Below are positions 1 through 7,916 of a stretch of 64,000 nucleotides of DNA, one piece after another. A program made the translations under genes and the position numbers. The notes below the pieces were generated by a model, which did no database searches, had not been told where the DNA came from, and worked only from the letters and a program-made list of their open reading frames with translations. The stretch's first letter is position 1. Each line of letters opens with the position of its first letter. This DNA comes from Mycobacterium sp. 3519A (GTDB taxonomy: Bacteria > Actinomycetota > Actinomycetes > Mycobacteriales > Mycobacteriaceae), in the NCBI RefSeq assembly GCF_900240945.1, contig NZ_OESG01000014.1, positions 62,001-126,000 on the forward strand, read 5' to 3'.

Positions 1-1229
1 ACGGTCGGCCTGCCTGCAAGTGCCCCCGCGATCGCGTCGAACGCGCGCAGCGTGTCTTGCAGGTAACCGGGATTCTGGGGATCCGGCCATGTAGATAGTT
101 TGACGGACACTGTGCGGGTACGGCGGGTGACGTGGATGAGTTGGCCATAGATGCCTTGGCAAAGCAACACATCGCCGTATGGTCCTGGGCGGAACCAGAA
201 TTGGTTGCGATACCAGCCGCCCGGCATGGACACCTCGGCGGGAGAGGCGAGAAAGGCGGAACGCGCATCGGCGTCGACCGCCCAGGCGTCGCGCAGCCAC
301 CGCGATGCGACCACAGTTCGGCTGCCGCCGCCTTCGTCTGGCACGGAGCCGCCGTCAAGTAGCATCTGGCCGAATCTCGCCAAATCCCTTGCGGTCGCAC
401 ATAACCCTCCGTCATGCACGGCCGTGCCGAGCCTGTCGCAAATGATCTCTGCATCGAATTCGGCGCCGAGCGGCTGCCAGATCAGCGTGGCTATCAACTC
501 AGCCATCGATTGGCCGCCTGCGCGTTCACACACCCAACCCAGCACGTCGGTTTCGGCCGACCGGTAGAGGAAGCGTTGGCCGTGCGGTGCGTCGGCGGAG
601 AGCCCGACGAGGTATGAGTAGATTCCATGCGGCGATGCGTCTGCCGGTGCCGGCGCCTGGCCGATGCATCGTGCGAGCGCCCTCACCTCAGCGTCGGGAT
701 CGAGGTAGTCCTCACGGAACCGGACCCCGCTGCGCATGTCGAGCACGTGGCGCACCGTCGCACCGTTATAGCCACTGGCGGACAACTCGGGCACATAGTC
801 GGTCACCAGCCGATCGACATCTAGAAGATTGCGGTCGGACAGTGCGGCCGCGACACATCCCACCACCGACTTCGAGATCGACATCACCGCATGCGTTCGG
901 TCCGGGGCCCCTTCCGGCGCATACCATTCCGCGACCAACGCGCCGTCTTGCATCACGACATAGGCGTCGGTGTACGTGTTGGTCATCACCTGTCCGGCCG
1001 TCACGACTGATCCGTCCACGCTGGTCAGTGTCACGTCGGTGACATCGGCAGATGCGTGCGCCGCGATCAACTGCCGGACCTTGCCGGTGTGGCGTGGAAT
1101 CGGTGTCGTTGGCAGGATCTCGTTGACGTGCCAGTACGCCCAGCGATTGAACGGCGGCAGCTGCCAGTTTTCGGCGGTCACCGTAGGGCCGCCGGTCGAC
1201 CCGGTCGACATAAGACCGATCGTAGGCAC
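1..1229 (-). CDS. Serine hydrolase, beta-lactamase/EstB (class C-like) family, 3' end cut by window
   Basis: About 409 residues are visible and the frame is still open at base 1, so the C-terminus is missing. The class C beta-lactamase/esterase SxxK motif is SISK at about residues 117-120, and a YRS motif in FLYRSAETD matches the YxN/YxS tyrosine. Families with this layout are 6-aminohexanoate-dimer hydrolase or EstB-type esterases rather than resistance enzymes, because the N-terminus lacks an obvious signal peptide. I chose GTG 1229 because AAGGAA lies about 9 nt upstream; the in-frame ATG at 1211 lacks a ribosome site. Substrate is unknown. It lies downstream of fadB2 on the same strand, 99 bp away, so co-transcription is possible but not shown. 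Confidence 0.85.
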   Translation of the reverse strand, partial: MPTIGLMSTGSTGGPTVTAENWQLPPFNRWAYWHVNEILPTTPIPRHTGKVRQLIAAHASADVTDVTLTSVDGSVVTAGQVMTNTYTDAYVVMQDGALVAEWYAPEGAPDRTHAVMSISKSVVGCVAAALSDRNLLDVDRLVTDYVPELSASGYNGATVRHVLDMRSGVRFREDYLDPDAEVRALARCIGQAPAPADASPHGIYSYLVGLSADAPHGQRFLYRSAETDVLGWVCERAGGQSMAELIATLIWQPLGAEFDAEIICDRLGTAVHDGGLCATARDLARFGQMLLDGGSVPDEGGGSRTVVASRWLRDAWAVDADARSAFLASPAEVSMPGGWYRNQFWFRPGPYGDVLLCQGIYGQLIHVTRRTRTVSVKLSTWPDPQNPGYLQDTLRAFDAIAGALAGRPT

Positions 1230-1328
1230 CGCCGTGCGTTCCTTGGCCTTCCTTGCGCGAACAGACGCAGAATGTCCCGACACGCCGTGGATTTGGAACA
1301 CTTTGCGTCTGCTCGCGCAGGGGAGAAC

Positions 1329-2183
1329 TCAGTACGTGTAGAAGCCCTGGCCCGACTTCTTGCCGAGCTGACCGGCCTCCACCATCCGCAGCAGCAGCGG
1401 CGGCGGCGCGTAGTGCGCGTCCTTGAGTTCGGCGTACATCGAGTCCGCGATCAGCTTCATGGTGTCCAGACCGATCAGGTCCGAAAGCCGCAGCGGCCCC
1501 ATCGGATGCGACAGCCCGGCCACGATCGCCTTGTCGACGTCCTCGACCGTCGCGACGCCCGCCTCGACCATGCGGATCGCCGACAGCAGATACGGCACCA
1601 GCAGCGCGTTGACCACGAAGCCCGAGCGGTCGCTGCAGCGCACCACCTGCTTGCCCAGCACGTCGCTCGCGAACTTCTCCGTCCGCACGATCGCCGCGTC
1701 GGAGGTGACGAGCGTGTTGACCAGTTCGACGAGCGGCAGCACCGGCACCGGGTTGAAGAAGTGCAGACCGAGCACCCGTGCCGGATTCTTCGTCGCCGCA
1801 GCGATTTTCATGATCGGGATGCTCGAACTGTTCGACGCCAGCACCGCATCGGGATCGGTGATGATCTCGTCGAGTTGCGCGAAGATCTTGCCCTTGACGG
1901 TCTCGTCCTCGACGACGGCCTCGATGACCAACTGGCGGTCCGCCAGGTCGGTCAGCTTGGTGGTGTAGGTCAACCGGCCCAGCGTGGCGTCGCGGTCGGC
2001 CTCCGACAGCTTGCCCTTGCTCGCCGCCCGCTCGAGTGATCCGGTGATGCGTTTGCGGCCCGCCTCGACCAGTTCCTCGGCCGGTTCGTAGACGACGACG
2101 TTCGCGCCCGCCTTGGCGCATACCTCCGCGATGCCCGAGCCCATCTGCCCGGCCCCGACCACACCTACCCGTTCAATGCTCAC
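1329..2183 (-). CDS. fadB2: 3-hydroxybutyryl-CoA dehydrogenase FadB2
   Basis: This 284-residue NAD-dependent 3-hydroxyacyl-CoA dehydrogenase should convert 3-hydroxybutyryl-CoA and acetoacetyl-CoA in beta-oxidation or C4 metabolism. The N-terminal Rossmann motif GAGQMGSGIA is at residues 10-19, and the C-terminal helical domain carries the usual SDRSGFVVNALLVPYL and LSHPMGPL segments. The length is that of the single-function short family (about 280-285). GTG at 2183 has GAGGAG 7 nt upstream. It follows isocitrate lyase as in M. tuberculosis (icl1-fadB2), but an intrinsic terminator sits directly before its ribosome site, so it may be only partly co-expressed with aceA. Confidence 0.95.
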   Translation of the reverse strand: MSIERVGVVGAGQMGSGIAEVCAKAGANVVVYEPAEELVEAGRKRITGSLERAASKGKLSEADRDATLGRLTYTTKLTDLADRQLVIEAVVEDETVKGKIFAQLDEIITDPDAVLASNSSSIPIMKIAAATKNPARVLGLHFFNPVPVLPLVELVNTLVTSDAAIVRTEKFASDVLGKQVVRCSDRSGFVVNALLVPYLLSAIRMVEAGVATVEDVDKAIVAGLSHPMGPLRLSDLIGLDTMKLIADSMYAELKDAHYAPPPLLLRMVEAGQLGKKSGQGFYTY

Positions 2184-2194
2184 TGCATCTCCTC

Positions 2195-2237
2195 AAAAAG
2201 CCTCAAGCCCCGCCCAAGCATGGACGGGGCCTGAGGC
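2195..2237 (-). terminator. Intrinsic terminator after aceA, directly upstream of the fadB2 ribosome site
   Basis: Read on the minus strand, a GC-rich hairpin (arms 2200-2215 and 2222-2237, 14 pairs with two mismatches, loop AAGCAT on the plus strand) is followed at once by five T (2195-2199). That is a canonical rho-independent terminator, which is rare in mycobacteria. The T run is immediately followed by GAGGAG, the fadB2 ribosome site. Confidence 0.85.
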
Positions 2238-2245
2238 TACCAACT

Positions 2246-2422
2246 CAGTGGCTCCGGTCTTCGGTTCCGCTTCCTCACCGCGGGCTACACCCGCTTGATC
2301 GTCAGTGGAACTGGTCTTCGGTTCCACTTCCTCACCGCGGGCTACACCCGCTTGATCGTCAGTGGCTCCGGTCTTCGGTTCCACTTCCTCACCGCGGGCT
2401 ACGCCCGCTTGATCGTCAGTGG
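2246..2422. repeat. 57-bp tandem repeat, about 3.1 copies, at the 3' end of aceA
   Basis: CAGTGG anchors recur at 2246, 2303, 2360 and 2417, giving an exact 57-bp period. The copies differ at a few positions (AACTG or CTCCG after the anchor; CTACA or CTACG). Each unit contains the small hairpin GCGGG-TGTAG-CCCGC on the minus strand. The last unit overlaps the aceA stop codon (2416-2418). On the minus strand the repeat could encode a 19-residue acidic repeat, but it has no good start and lies in the 3' UTR. It resembles a mycobacterial VNTR/MIRU-type locus. Confidence 0.9.
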
Positions 2423-3702
2423 AACTGGCCCTCTTCGGTCGAACCGCTCAGCGCCGTGGTCGACGAGGTCGGGTCGACGGTGGTGGCGATCCGGTCGAAG
2501 TAGCCGGCACCCACCTCGCGCTGGTGCTTGGTCGCGGTGTAGCCGCGCTCTTCGGCGTCGAATTCGCGCTCCTGCAGCTCGACGTAGGCGCTCATCTGGT
2601 TGCGGGCGTAGCCGTAGGCCAGGTCGAACATCGAGTAGTTCAGCGCGTGGAAGCCGGCCAGCGTGATGAACTGGAACTTGAAGCCCATCGCGCCGAGCTC
2701 CTTCTGGAACTTCGCGATCGTCGCGTCGTCCAGGTGCTTCTTCCAGTTGAACGACGGCGAGCAGTTGTAGGCCAGCATCTGGTCGGGAAACTCCGCCTTG
2801 ACGCCCTCAGCGAACTTCGCCGCCAGCTCCAGATCCGGCGTGCCGGTCTCCATCCAGATCAGATCCGAGTATGGCGCGTAGGCCTTGGCGCGGGCGATGC
2901 ACGGCTCGAGCCCGTTGCGCACCCGGTAGAAGCCCTCGGCGGTGCGCTCACCGGTGATGAACGGCTGATCGCGCTCATCCACATCGGAGGTGATCAGCGT
3001 CGCGGCCTCGGCGTCGGTGCGGGCGATCACCAGGGTCGGCACGTCGGAGACGTCGGCAGCCAGCCGGGCCGAGGTCAGCGTGCGGATGTGCTGCTGGGTC
3101 GGGATCAGCACCTTGCCGCCCAGGTGGCCGCACTTCTTCTCCGAGGCCAGCTGGTCCTCCCAGTGCGAGCCTGCGACACCGGCCGCGATCATGGCCTTCT
3201 GCAGCTCGTAGACGTTCAGCGCGCCACCGAAGCCCGCCTCACCGTCGGCGACGATCGGGGCAAGCCAGTTCTCGACGGACGTGTCGCCCTCGACCTTGGC
3301 GATCTGGTCCGCGCGCATCAGCGCGTTGTTGATGCGGCGCACCACCTGGGGCACCGAGTTGGCCGGGTAGAGGCTCTGGTCCGGGTAGGTGTGGCCGGAC
3401 AGGTTCGCGTCACCGGCGACCTGCCAACCCGACAGGTAGATGGCCTTCAGGCCGGCGCGGACCTGCTGGACCGCCATGTTGCCGGTCAGCGCGCCGAGCG
3501 AGTTCACGAACTCCATCTCGTGCAGCTGCTTCCACAGCACCTCCGCGCCGCGGCGGGCCAGCGTGGCCTCCTCGACCACCGAACCCTGCAGAGCCACCAC
3601 ATCTTCGGCGGAATACGTGCGTTCGATGCCCTTCCACCGCGGATTGGTGTCCCAGTCCTTCTGGATCTCTTCGGCAGACCTCGGCTGGCCAACGGTCGAC
3701 AT
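2416..3702 (-). CDS. aceA: Isocitrate lyase
   Basis: This 428-residue protein matches the short bacterial isocitrate lyase (Icl1) that splits isocitrate into glyoxylate and succinate, the first glyoxylate-shunt step needed on acetate and fatty acids. The catalytic signature KKCGHLGGK (residues about 189-197) is intact, as are metal and substrate segments VARTDAEAA and NCSPSFNW. I chose ATG 3702 because AAAGGAG precedes it by 7 nt; a 7-residue upstream extension in the same frame has no such site. The gene is followed by a 57-bp tandem repeat and a terminator. Upstream, RamB-like boxes and the nearby ramB gene imply regulation by carbon source. Confidence 0.97.
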   Translation of the reverse strand: MSTVGQPRSAEEIQKDWDTNPRWKGIERTYSAEDVVALQGSVVEEATLARRGAEVLWKQLHEMEFVNSLGALTGNMAVQQVRAGLKAIYLSGWQVAGDANLSGHTYPDQSLYPANSVPQVVRRINNALMRADQIAKVEGDTSVENWLAPIVADGEAGFGGALNVYELQKAMIAAGVAGSHWEDQLASEKKCGHLGGKVLIPTQQHIRTLTSARLAADVSDVPTLVIARTDAEAATLITSDVDERDQPFITGERTAEGFYRVRNGLEPCIARAKAYAPYSDLIWMETGTPDLELAAKFAEGVKAEFPDQMLAYNCSPSFNWKKHLDDATIAKFQKELGAMGFKFQFITLAGFHALNYSMFDLAYGYARNQMSAYVELQEREFDAEERGYTATKHQREVGAGYFDRIATTVDPTSSTTALSGSTEEGQFH

Positions 3703-3830
3703 TGGTGCTCCTTTACGTTGCAAGTCGCTGGAACTGTTCCCAACCCGATGGTTTGTTAACCCTCCAGCACCTTCACTGTTGTGCTAAGTCGAGGATGCAC
3801 TACGGCATAACCGCAGGTCCACCCGTTTCA

Positions 3831-3873
3831 TTTGTAAACTTTCGCCAACAGCCCGCATTAACTTGCAAAGTTT
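3831..3873. promoter_or_regulatory. Two probable RamB boxes in the aceA promoter
   Basis: The minus strand of 3862-3873 reads AAACTTTGCAAG, very close to the RamB consensus AAACTTTGCAAA known from Corynebacterium. A second related site, TTTGTAAACTTT, is at 3831-3842. Both lie 130-170 bp upstream of the aceA start. RamB controls icl1 in M. tuberculosis, and ramB lies 1 kb away here. The assignment rests on motif similarity and context. Confidence 0.65.
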
Positions 3874-3936
3874 GCGAAGACGGCAATGCGCTTAACCGGT
3901 TCAGTAGCTACTCGCCGGTAGGTGGTTTTCGCTGGT

Positions 3937-3952
3937 CAGTACGCTCGTACTG
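3937..3952. other. Perfect 16-bp palindrome between the thioesterase stop and the aceA promoter
   Basis: CAGTACG-CT-CGTACTG (7-bp arms, 2-nt centre) abuts the stop codon of the thioesterase gene at 3953-3955. It could be an operator for aceA or a short RNA hairpin after the thioesterase gene. There is no T tract, so it is not a normal intrinsic terminator. Confidence 0.45.
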
Positions 3953-4783
3953 TTAAAGCTCGCCGTCCGACAGGGCGAAGATCGCCGCGACCGCTTTTGT
4001 CTCGTCGCCGACGGCATATGTGAGCGTTCTAACAGTGCGATCGGACAGCTCGGCGCCGAATTGTTCGGTCGAGCCTGCCGGGTGCACGTGCGAGATGATC
4101 TCGAGCTTGTCGCCGAGCGCCACTGCCGCGTCGTGCTCGATGGTCACCCGGATCGGCTTGTGCAGAAGCTCCGGCGTATTGAAGAGGTAGTCCTCGATCA
4201 CACTCCAGTACACGGAGTTGTTCATGTGGTCGAAGATGTCGATGTCGCTGACCCGCACCGGGAACTCGCGGATCTGTGCGGCATCCTCGCGGCTACCCGC
4301 CTTCAGATACGGCTTCCAGCGCAGCCGGTCGACGTCGGTGGTCCGCTGCAGGCCCTCGATGAAGTCGTCGGAGATGCGGGCGGGCCCCTGCGTCTCGCGG
4401 TTGATGTTGATCCAGAACGCCTCGGATTCCATCAGGCCGCCCTTGCGGCCGTCGATCCGGACCCGCATCTCGCACCACCGGTTCGAGGTGCCCGAGCACC
4501 ACCGCCGCATCCGCAGCATGTCCTGGAATTCGACGGGCTTGATCAGGTCGATCATCGTGCGGCGCACGATCCACAGCGGGTGGGTCTCCTCGAAGCCCAT
4601 CTCGCGGAGCTGATCGGAGCCGATGTCCTGAATGTGGCGGGTGGCGGCGTCGAACCGCAGCCTGCCTTCCCGGTCGATGTCGGCCACCCGCAGCGGCCAT
4701 TGCCGGTCGAAGACGTCAGGGTGCGGATCGGGCACCGGCATCATTGCTTTCGCCAGACCGGTGCTGCCCGCAATTCCCGCCAT
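3953..4783 (-). CDS. Acyl-ACP thioesterase family protein (Rv0466-like)
   Basis: This 276-residue protein has the double hot-dog layout of FatA-type acyl-ACP thioesterases: repeat 1 around LRVADIDREGRLRFDAATRH, and repeat 2 around FPVRVSDIDIFDHMNNSVYW, which holds the HMNN active-site segment. The likely reaction is release of fatty acid from acyl-ACP or acyl-CoA. I chose ATG 4783 because AGGGAGAA lies about 8 nt upstream; a 17-residue extension is possible but lacks a site. It is transcribed divergently from ramB and precedes aceA, matching the Rv0465c-Rv0466-icl1 order. The ramB palindrome lies in the shared promoter, so both genes may be RamB targets. Confidence 0.85.
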   Translation of the reverse strand: MAGIAGSTGLAKAMMPVPDPHPDVFDRQWPLRVADIDREGRLRFDAATRHIQDIGSDQLREMGFEETHPLWIVRRTMIDLIKPVEFQDMLRMRRWCSGTSNRWCEMRVRIDGRKGGLMESEAFWININRETQGPARISDDFIEGLQRTTDVDRLRWKPYLKAGSREDAAQIREFPVRVSDIDIFDHMNNSVYWSVIEDYLFNTPELLHKPIRVTIEHDAAVALGDKLEIISHVHPAGSTEQFGAELSDRTVRTLTYAVGDETKAVAAIFALSDGEL

Positions 4784-4845
4784 CAGTGGTTCTCCCTGTC
4801 GCTGCAATCGGCCCGATCCTGCCACAGCCCGCAATCTGCCAACAA

Positions 4846-4887
4846 TGCGAAGCTGCCCTTCGCAACTGTGCTAGCCCTCGGTAGGCT
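4846..4887 (+). promoter_or_regulatory. ramB promoter with palindromic operator
   Basis: A perfect inverted repeat TGCGAAG-N5-CTTCGCA occupies 4846-4864. Its right arm supplies a -35-like TTCGCA (4859-4864). The -10 element TAGGCT (4882-4887) follows after 17 bp and lies 8 nt before the ramB GTG, so the transcript should be leaderless or almost so. TGCGAAG also occurs beside the aceA RamB box at 3873-3879. The overlap of palindrome and -35 suggests autorepression. Confidence 0.6.
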
Positions 4888-4895
4888 CGCTTACC

Positions 4896-6311
4896 GTGGC
4901 GAAAACATTCGTCGGCTCGAGGGTCAGGCAACTCCGCAGCGAGCGCGGGTTCAGCCAGGCGGCACTGGCGCAGATGTTGGAGATCTCGCCCAGTTATCTC
5001 AATCAGATCGAGCACGACGTTCGACCGCTGACGGTCGCGGTGCTGCTGCGAATCACCGAAGTGTTCGGGGTCGACGCGACGTTCTTCGCGTCTCAGGACG
5101 ACACCCGCCTCGTCGCCGAACTGCGCGAGGTGCTGATGGACCGCGACCTCGACGTCGACGTCGACCTCGCCGAGGTCGCCGACATGGTCGGCGCGCATCC
5201 GGCGTTGGCGCGCGCGATGGTGAACCTGCACAGCCGCTACCGGCTGACCGCCGCGCAACTGGCCAACGCGACGGAGGACCGCAATTCCGACGGCAGCGGG
5301 TCGGGGGCGATCACCATGCCGCACGAGGAAGTCCGCGACTACTTCTACCAACGGCAGAACTATCTGCACGAACTCGACACTGCCGCCGAGGATTTGACCA
5401 TCCGGATGCGCATGCACCGCGCCGAGTTGGCCCGTGAGCTGTCGGATCGGCTGACCCGCGTCCACGGCGTGCACATCATCCGTCGCATCGATCTCGGCGA
5501 CACCGTGTTGCACCGCTTCGATCCGGCGACCAAGACGTTGGAGATCAGCGGTCACCTGTCGTCGGGTCAGACGGTGTTCAAGATGGCGACCGAGTTGGCC
5601 TACCTCGAATTCGGCGACCTGATCGACAAACTCGTCGACGACGGCAAATTCACCAGCCAGGAGTCGACCAAGCTCGCCCGGCTGGGGCTGGCCAATTACT
5701 TCGCCGCGGCCACCGTGCTGCCGTACGGACAGTTCCACGACGTCGCCGAGAACTTCCGCTACGACATCGAACGGTTGTCGGCGTTCTACTCGGTCAGCTA
5801 CGAAACCATCGCGCACCGGCTGTCCACGCTGCAGCGGCCGTCGATGCGCGGGGTGCCGCTGTCCTTCGTCCGCGTGGACCGGGCGGGAAACATGTCGAAA
5901 CGCCAGTCCGCCACCGGCTTTCACTTCTCGTCGTCGGGCGGCACCTGCCCGCTGTGGAACGTCTACGAGACATTCGCCAACCCGGGCAAAATCGTCGTGC
6001 AGATCGCGCAGATGCCCGACGGGCGCAACTACATGTGGGTGGCACGCACGGTGGAGCGTCGCGCATCGCGCTATGGTCAGCCGGGTAAGACGTTCGCGAT
6101 CGGCCTCGGCTGTGAGCTCCGGCACGCGCACCGGCTGGTCTACTCGGAGGGACTGGACTTGTCCGGTGACAACGCGACACCGATCGGCGCGGGCTGCCGG
6201 GTCTGCGAACGTGACAACTGCCCGCAGCGGGCGTTCCCGGCGCTGGGCCGCGCACTGGACATCGACGAACACCGCAGCACGGTGTCGCCCTACCTGGTGA
6301 AGCAGTCATGA
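4896..6311 (+). CDS. ramB: XRE-family short-chain fatty acyl regulator RamB
   Basis: This 471-residue regulator has an N-terminal XRE helix-turn-helix (residues about 8-62, FSQAALAQMLEISPSYLNQIE), a central IrrE/DUF955-like region and the C-terminal ScfR domain with conserved cysteines (GAGCRVCERDNCPQRAFPA). RamB proteins control the glyoxylate shunt and acetate metabolism according to acyl-CoA status. The GTG start at 4896 is supported by a -10 element only 8 nt upstream and the conserved opening MAKTFVGSRVRQLR. It is next to its expected target aceA and overlaps the following gene by ATGA. A palindrome in its promoter suggests self-control. Confidence 0.93.
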   Translation: MAKTFVGSRVRQLRSERGFSQAALAQMLEISPSYLNQIEHDVRPLTVAVLLRITEVFGVDATFFASQDDTRLVAELREVLMDRDLDVDVDLAEVADMVGAHPALARAMVNLHSRYRLTAAQLANATEDRNSDGSGSGAITMPHEEVRDYFYQRQNYLHELDTAAEDLTIRMRMHRAELARELSDRLTRVHGVHIIRRIDLGDTVLHRFDPATKTLEISGHLSSGQTVFKMATELAYLEFGDLIDKLVDDGKFTSQESTKLARLGLANYFAAATVLPYGQFHDVAENFRYDIERLSAFYSVSYETIAHRLSTLQRPSMRGVPLSFVRVDRAGNMSKRQSATGFHFSSSGGTCPLWNVYETFANPGKIVVQIAQMPDGRNYMWVARTVERRASRYGQPGKTFAIGLGCELRHAHRLVYSEGLDLSGDNATPIGAGCRVCERDNCPQRAFPALGRALDIDEHRSTVSPYLVKQS

Positions 6312-6850
6312 GTGCGCTCCCGCGGATCCCGCCGGGCGGGTTCAAGGAACTCGGGCCCGTCAACTGGGCCATCGCCAAGCTCGGCGCCCGCGGTATCCGT
6401 GCCCCGAAGTTTCACCTGTTCAACGTGCTCGGGCAGCACAAACTGCTGTTCCTCGCATGGCTGCCGTTCTCGGGTTACCTGCTGTACGCGGGCAAGCTGT
6501 CGCGCCGGGACGCCGAACTGGTCATCCTGCGGGTCGGCCACCTGCGGGACTGCGAATACGAACTGCAGCAGCACCGCCGGCTGGCGAAAAGCCGGGGCGT
6601 CGACGCCGCATTGCAGGCCAGGATCTTCGAGGGGCCGGACGCCGAAGGGCTGACCGACCGGCAGAGAGTGCTCATCACGGCGACCGACGAGTTCGTGATC
6701 ACCCGCTCGATGTCGCCGGAGACCTGGTCGGCGCTTTCCGGCCTGCTCAGCCGTGCGCAGCTGATCGAATTCTGCACGCTGGCAGGGCAATACGATGCGC
6801 TGGCCGCCACCATGGCGACGTTGCGAATTCCGCTGGACTTTCCCGACTGA
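6308..6850 (+). CDS. Carboxymuconolactone decarboxylase (CMD/AhpD-like) family protein (Rv0464c-like)
   Basis: This 180-residue protein carries the CMD signature around residues 64-98: ELVILRVGHLRDCEYELQQH, with the Glu, Arg, Cys and His of the family. Only one cysteine is present in the motif, so it lacks the CxxC pair of AhpD-type peroxidases and its activity is uncertain. The start ATG overlaps the ramB stop (ATGA), so it is co-translated with ramB. The same pair (Rv0465c-Rv0464c) is conserved in M. tuberculosis, which suggests a linked but unknown role. Confidence 0.85.
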   Translation: MSALPRIPPGGFKELGPVNWAIAKLGARGIRAPKFHLFNVLGQHKLLFLAWLPFSGYLLYAGKLSRRDAELVILRVGHLRDCEYELQQHRRLAKSRGVDAALQARIFEGPDAEGLTDRQRVLITATDEFVITRSMSPETWSALSGLLSRAQLIEFCTLAGQYDALAATMATLRIPLDFPD

Positions 6851-6919
6851 GATAGGGAACAATCCGCTTCCTCGCCGCGTTTGGCGGTTTATCTGACTTG
6901 ATAGGAAGGGGCATGTCGC

Positions 6920-7216
6920 ATGGCCACTGACTACGACGCACCCCGCGTCACCGAGACCGATGGCGATGAGTCGCTGGAGGAGATCACCAGCCGTCGCAAG
7001 AACGACGCCGCGACCGCGGTCATCGACGTCGACGACGGCGACGGCGCCGATTCGTTCGAGCTGCCCGACGCCGATCTCACCGGTGAGGAGCTCACCGTCC
7101 GCGTCGTGCCCAAGCAGGCCGACGAGTTCGTCTGCTCGAGCTGCTTCCTGGTGCAGCACACCAGCCGGTTGGCGCTACGCAAGGACGGCGAGCAGTACTG
7201 CACCGAGTGCGTGTGA
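6920..7216 (+). CDS. DUF4193 zinc-ribbon-like small acidic protein
   Basis: This 98-residue protein has an acidic N-terminal half (DVDDGDGADSFELPDADL) and a C-terminal four-cysteine knuckle, VCSSC and YCTEC, in which zinc could be bound. It matches the actinobacterial DUF4193 family, whose members are about 100 residues and of unknown function. The start ATG at 6920 is preceded by GGAAGGGG about 9 nt away; an ATG 7 nt upstream is out of frame. It is the last gene of the ramB strand before a convergent gene. Confidence 0.88.
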   Translation: MATDYDAPRVTETDGDESLEEITSRRKNDAATAVIDVDDGDGADSFELPDADLTGEELTVRVVPKQADEFVCSSCFLVQHTSRLALRKDGEQYCTECV

Positions 7217-7217
7217 T

Positions 7218-7523
7218 CTAGCCGCCCGTTGGCGGCACTGGAGCAGGCTCCTCACCGAACGGCCCCGGCTCTGCGGGCGGCGGCACCTCGGCGGGCAGCG
7301 GCGGCGCGACGTCGTTGACCGGAGCGGCGGCAGGCTGGTCCGGTGGCGGCGGGACGTCGGGGGCCGGTGCCTGACAGGCAAGCACAGGCTGCGGCGTCAT
7401 CGACAGCAGGAACGGATCGCAGTTGTCGGCCTGCGCAGTGGCAGCGAATCCCACCGCAGATCCGGCCAGGACTGCGCCGACAAAGGTGATTCCGGCGTAC
7501 TTCCCTGCTTTCCAAGCTGCCAC
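7218..7523 (-). CDS. Small secreted proline-rich protein
   Basis: The 101-residue product begins VAAWKAGKYAGITFVGAVL, a positively charged end followed by a hydrophobic helix and an AQA cleavage site, so a Sec signal peptide of about 32 residues is likely. The mature part is short and dominated by Pro, Ala and Glu, with two cysteines near its start (NCDPF, LAC) that could form a disulfide. I chose GTG 7523 because GGAGG lies 8 nt upstream; a 13-residue extension to 7562 is less likely. No function is recognised. It ends 1 bp from the convergent DUF4193 gene. Confidence 0.75.
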   Translation of the reverse strand: MAAWKAGKYAGITFVGAVLAGSAVGFAATAQADNCDPFLLSMTPQPVLACQAPAPDVPPPPDQPAAAPVNDVAPPLPAEVPPPAEPGPFGEEPAPVPPTGG

Positions 7524-7623
7524 GTTTGCGTCCTCCAGATCGTCTGCGGTGCAGCAGACCATATCCCGGCGGGCAGTCCGCCGCTAGCGCACTTCACAGC
7601 GATCGTTCAGACTCGCGGTCCGG

Positions 7624-7914
7624 CTACAGGTAGGTCACCCCGAGCACGGTCAGCGACAACAAAACCGGGGACACCGGCAGCAGGAAGAGGAACGCCGCCC
7701 AGATCTCGGACTTGCGCTGATAACAGCGCCAGCCGAAATAGGCCGCGACGCCGCCCACGACGAACGACACCGCGGCGATCACCAACACCCAGGTGCTGAT
7801 CGAACTCGTCGCGATCGCGACGGAAATCCCGGCCAACCACAGGATGTGGCCGACCACCAGTCCGCCGATCCCGGCGACCCAGATCGCTCTCGCTGGGCTG
7901 CCCGTGGAGACCAC
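7624..7914 (-). CDS. Small conserved membrane protein (Rv0463-like)
   Basis: This 96-residue protein has three predicted membrane helices: IWVAGIGGLVVGHILWLAGI, VLVIAAVSFVVGGVAAYFGW and AAFLFLLPVSPVLLSLTVLG. The GTG start at 7914 lies 2 bp after the lpdC stop, so it is translationally coupled to lpdC, as Rv0462-Rv0463 are in M. tuberculosis. There are no catalytic motifs. It may be an accessory to lipoamide-dependent membrane metabolism, but no function is established. Confidence 0.8.
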   Translation of the reverse strand: MVSTGSPARAIWVAGIGGLVVGHILWLAGISVAIATSSISTWVLVIAAVSFVVGGVAAYFGWRCYQRKSEIWAAFLFLLPVSPVLLSLTVLGVTYL

Positions 7915-7916
7915 GT

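Noticed and set aside
766..2121. 451-codon minus-strand frame
   Set aside because: It overlaps both the serine hydrolase and fadB2 in another frame, with low-complexity Arg/Gly translation.
2193..2384. Small frame encoding 19-residue acidic repeats in the aceA 3' region
   Set aside because: It has no ribosome site, lies across a terminator and simply reads the 57-bp DNA repeat. It is better explained as a UTR repeat.
2246..2422. CRISPR-like array
   Set aside because: The units are contiguous with no unique spacers, so it is a tandem repeat. No cas genes are present.
3702..3956. Plus-strand frame of 84 codons across the aceA promoter
   Set aside because: No ribosome site or known motif. It covers RamB-like boxes and is more likely regulatory DNA.
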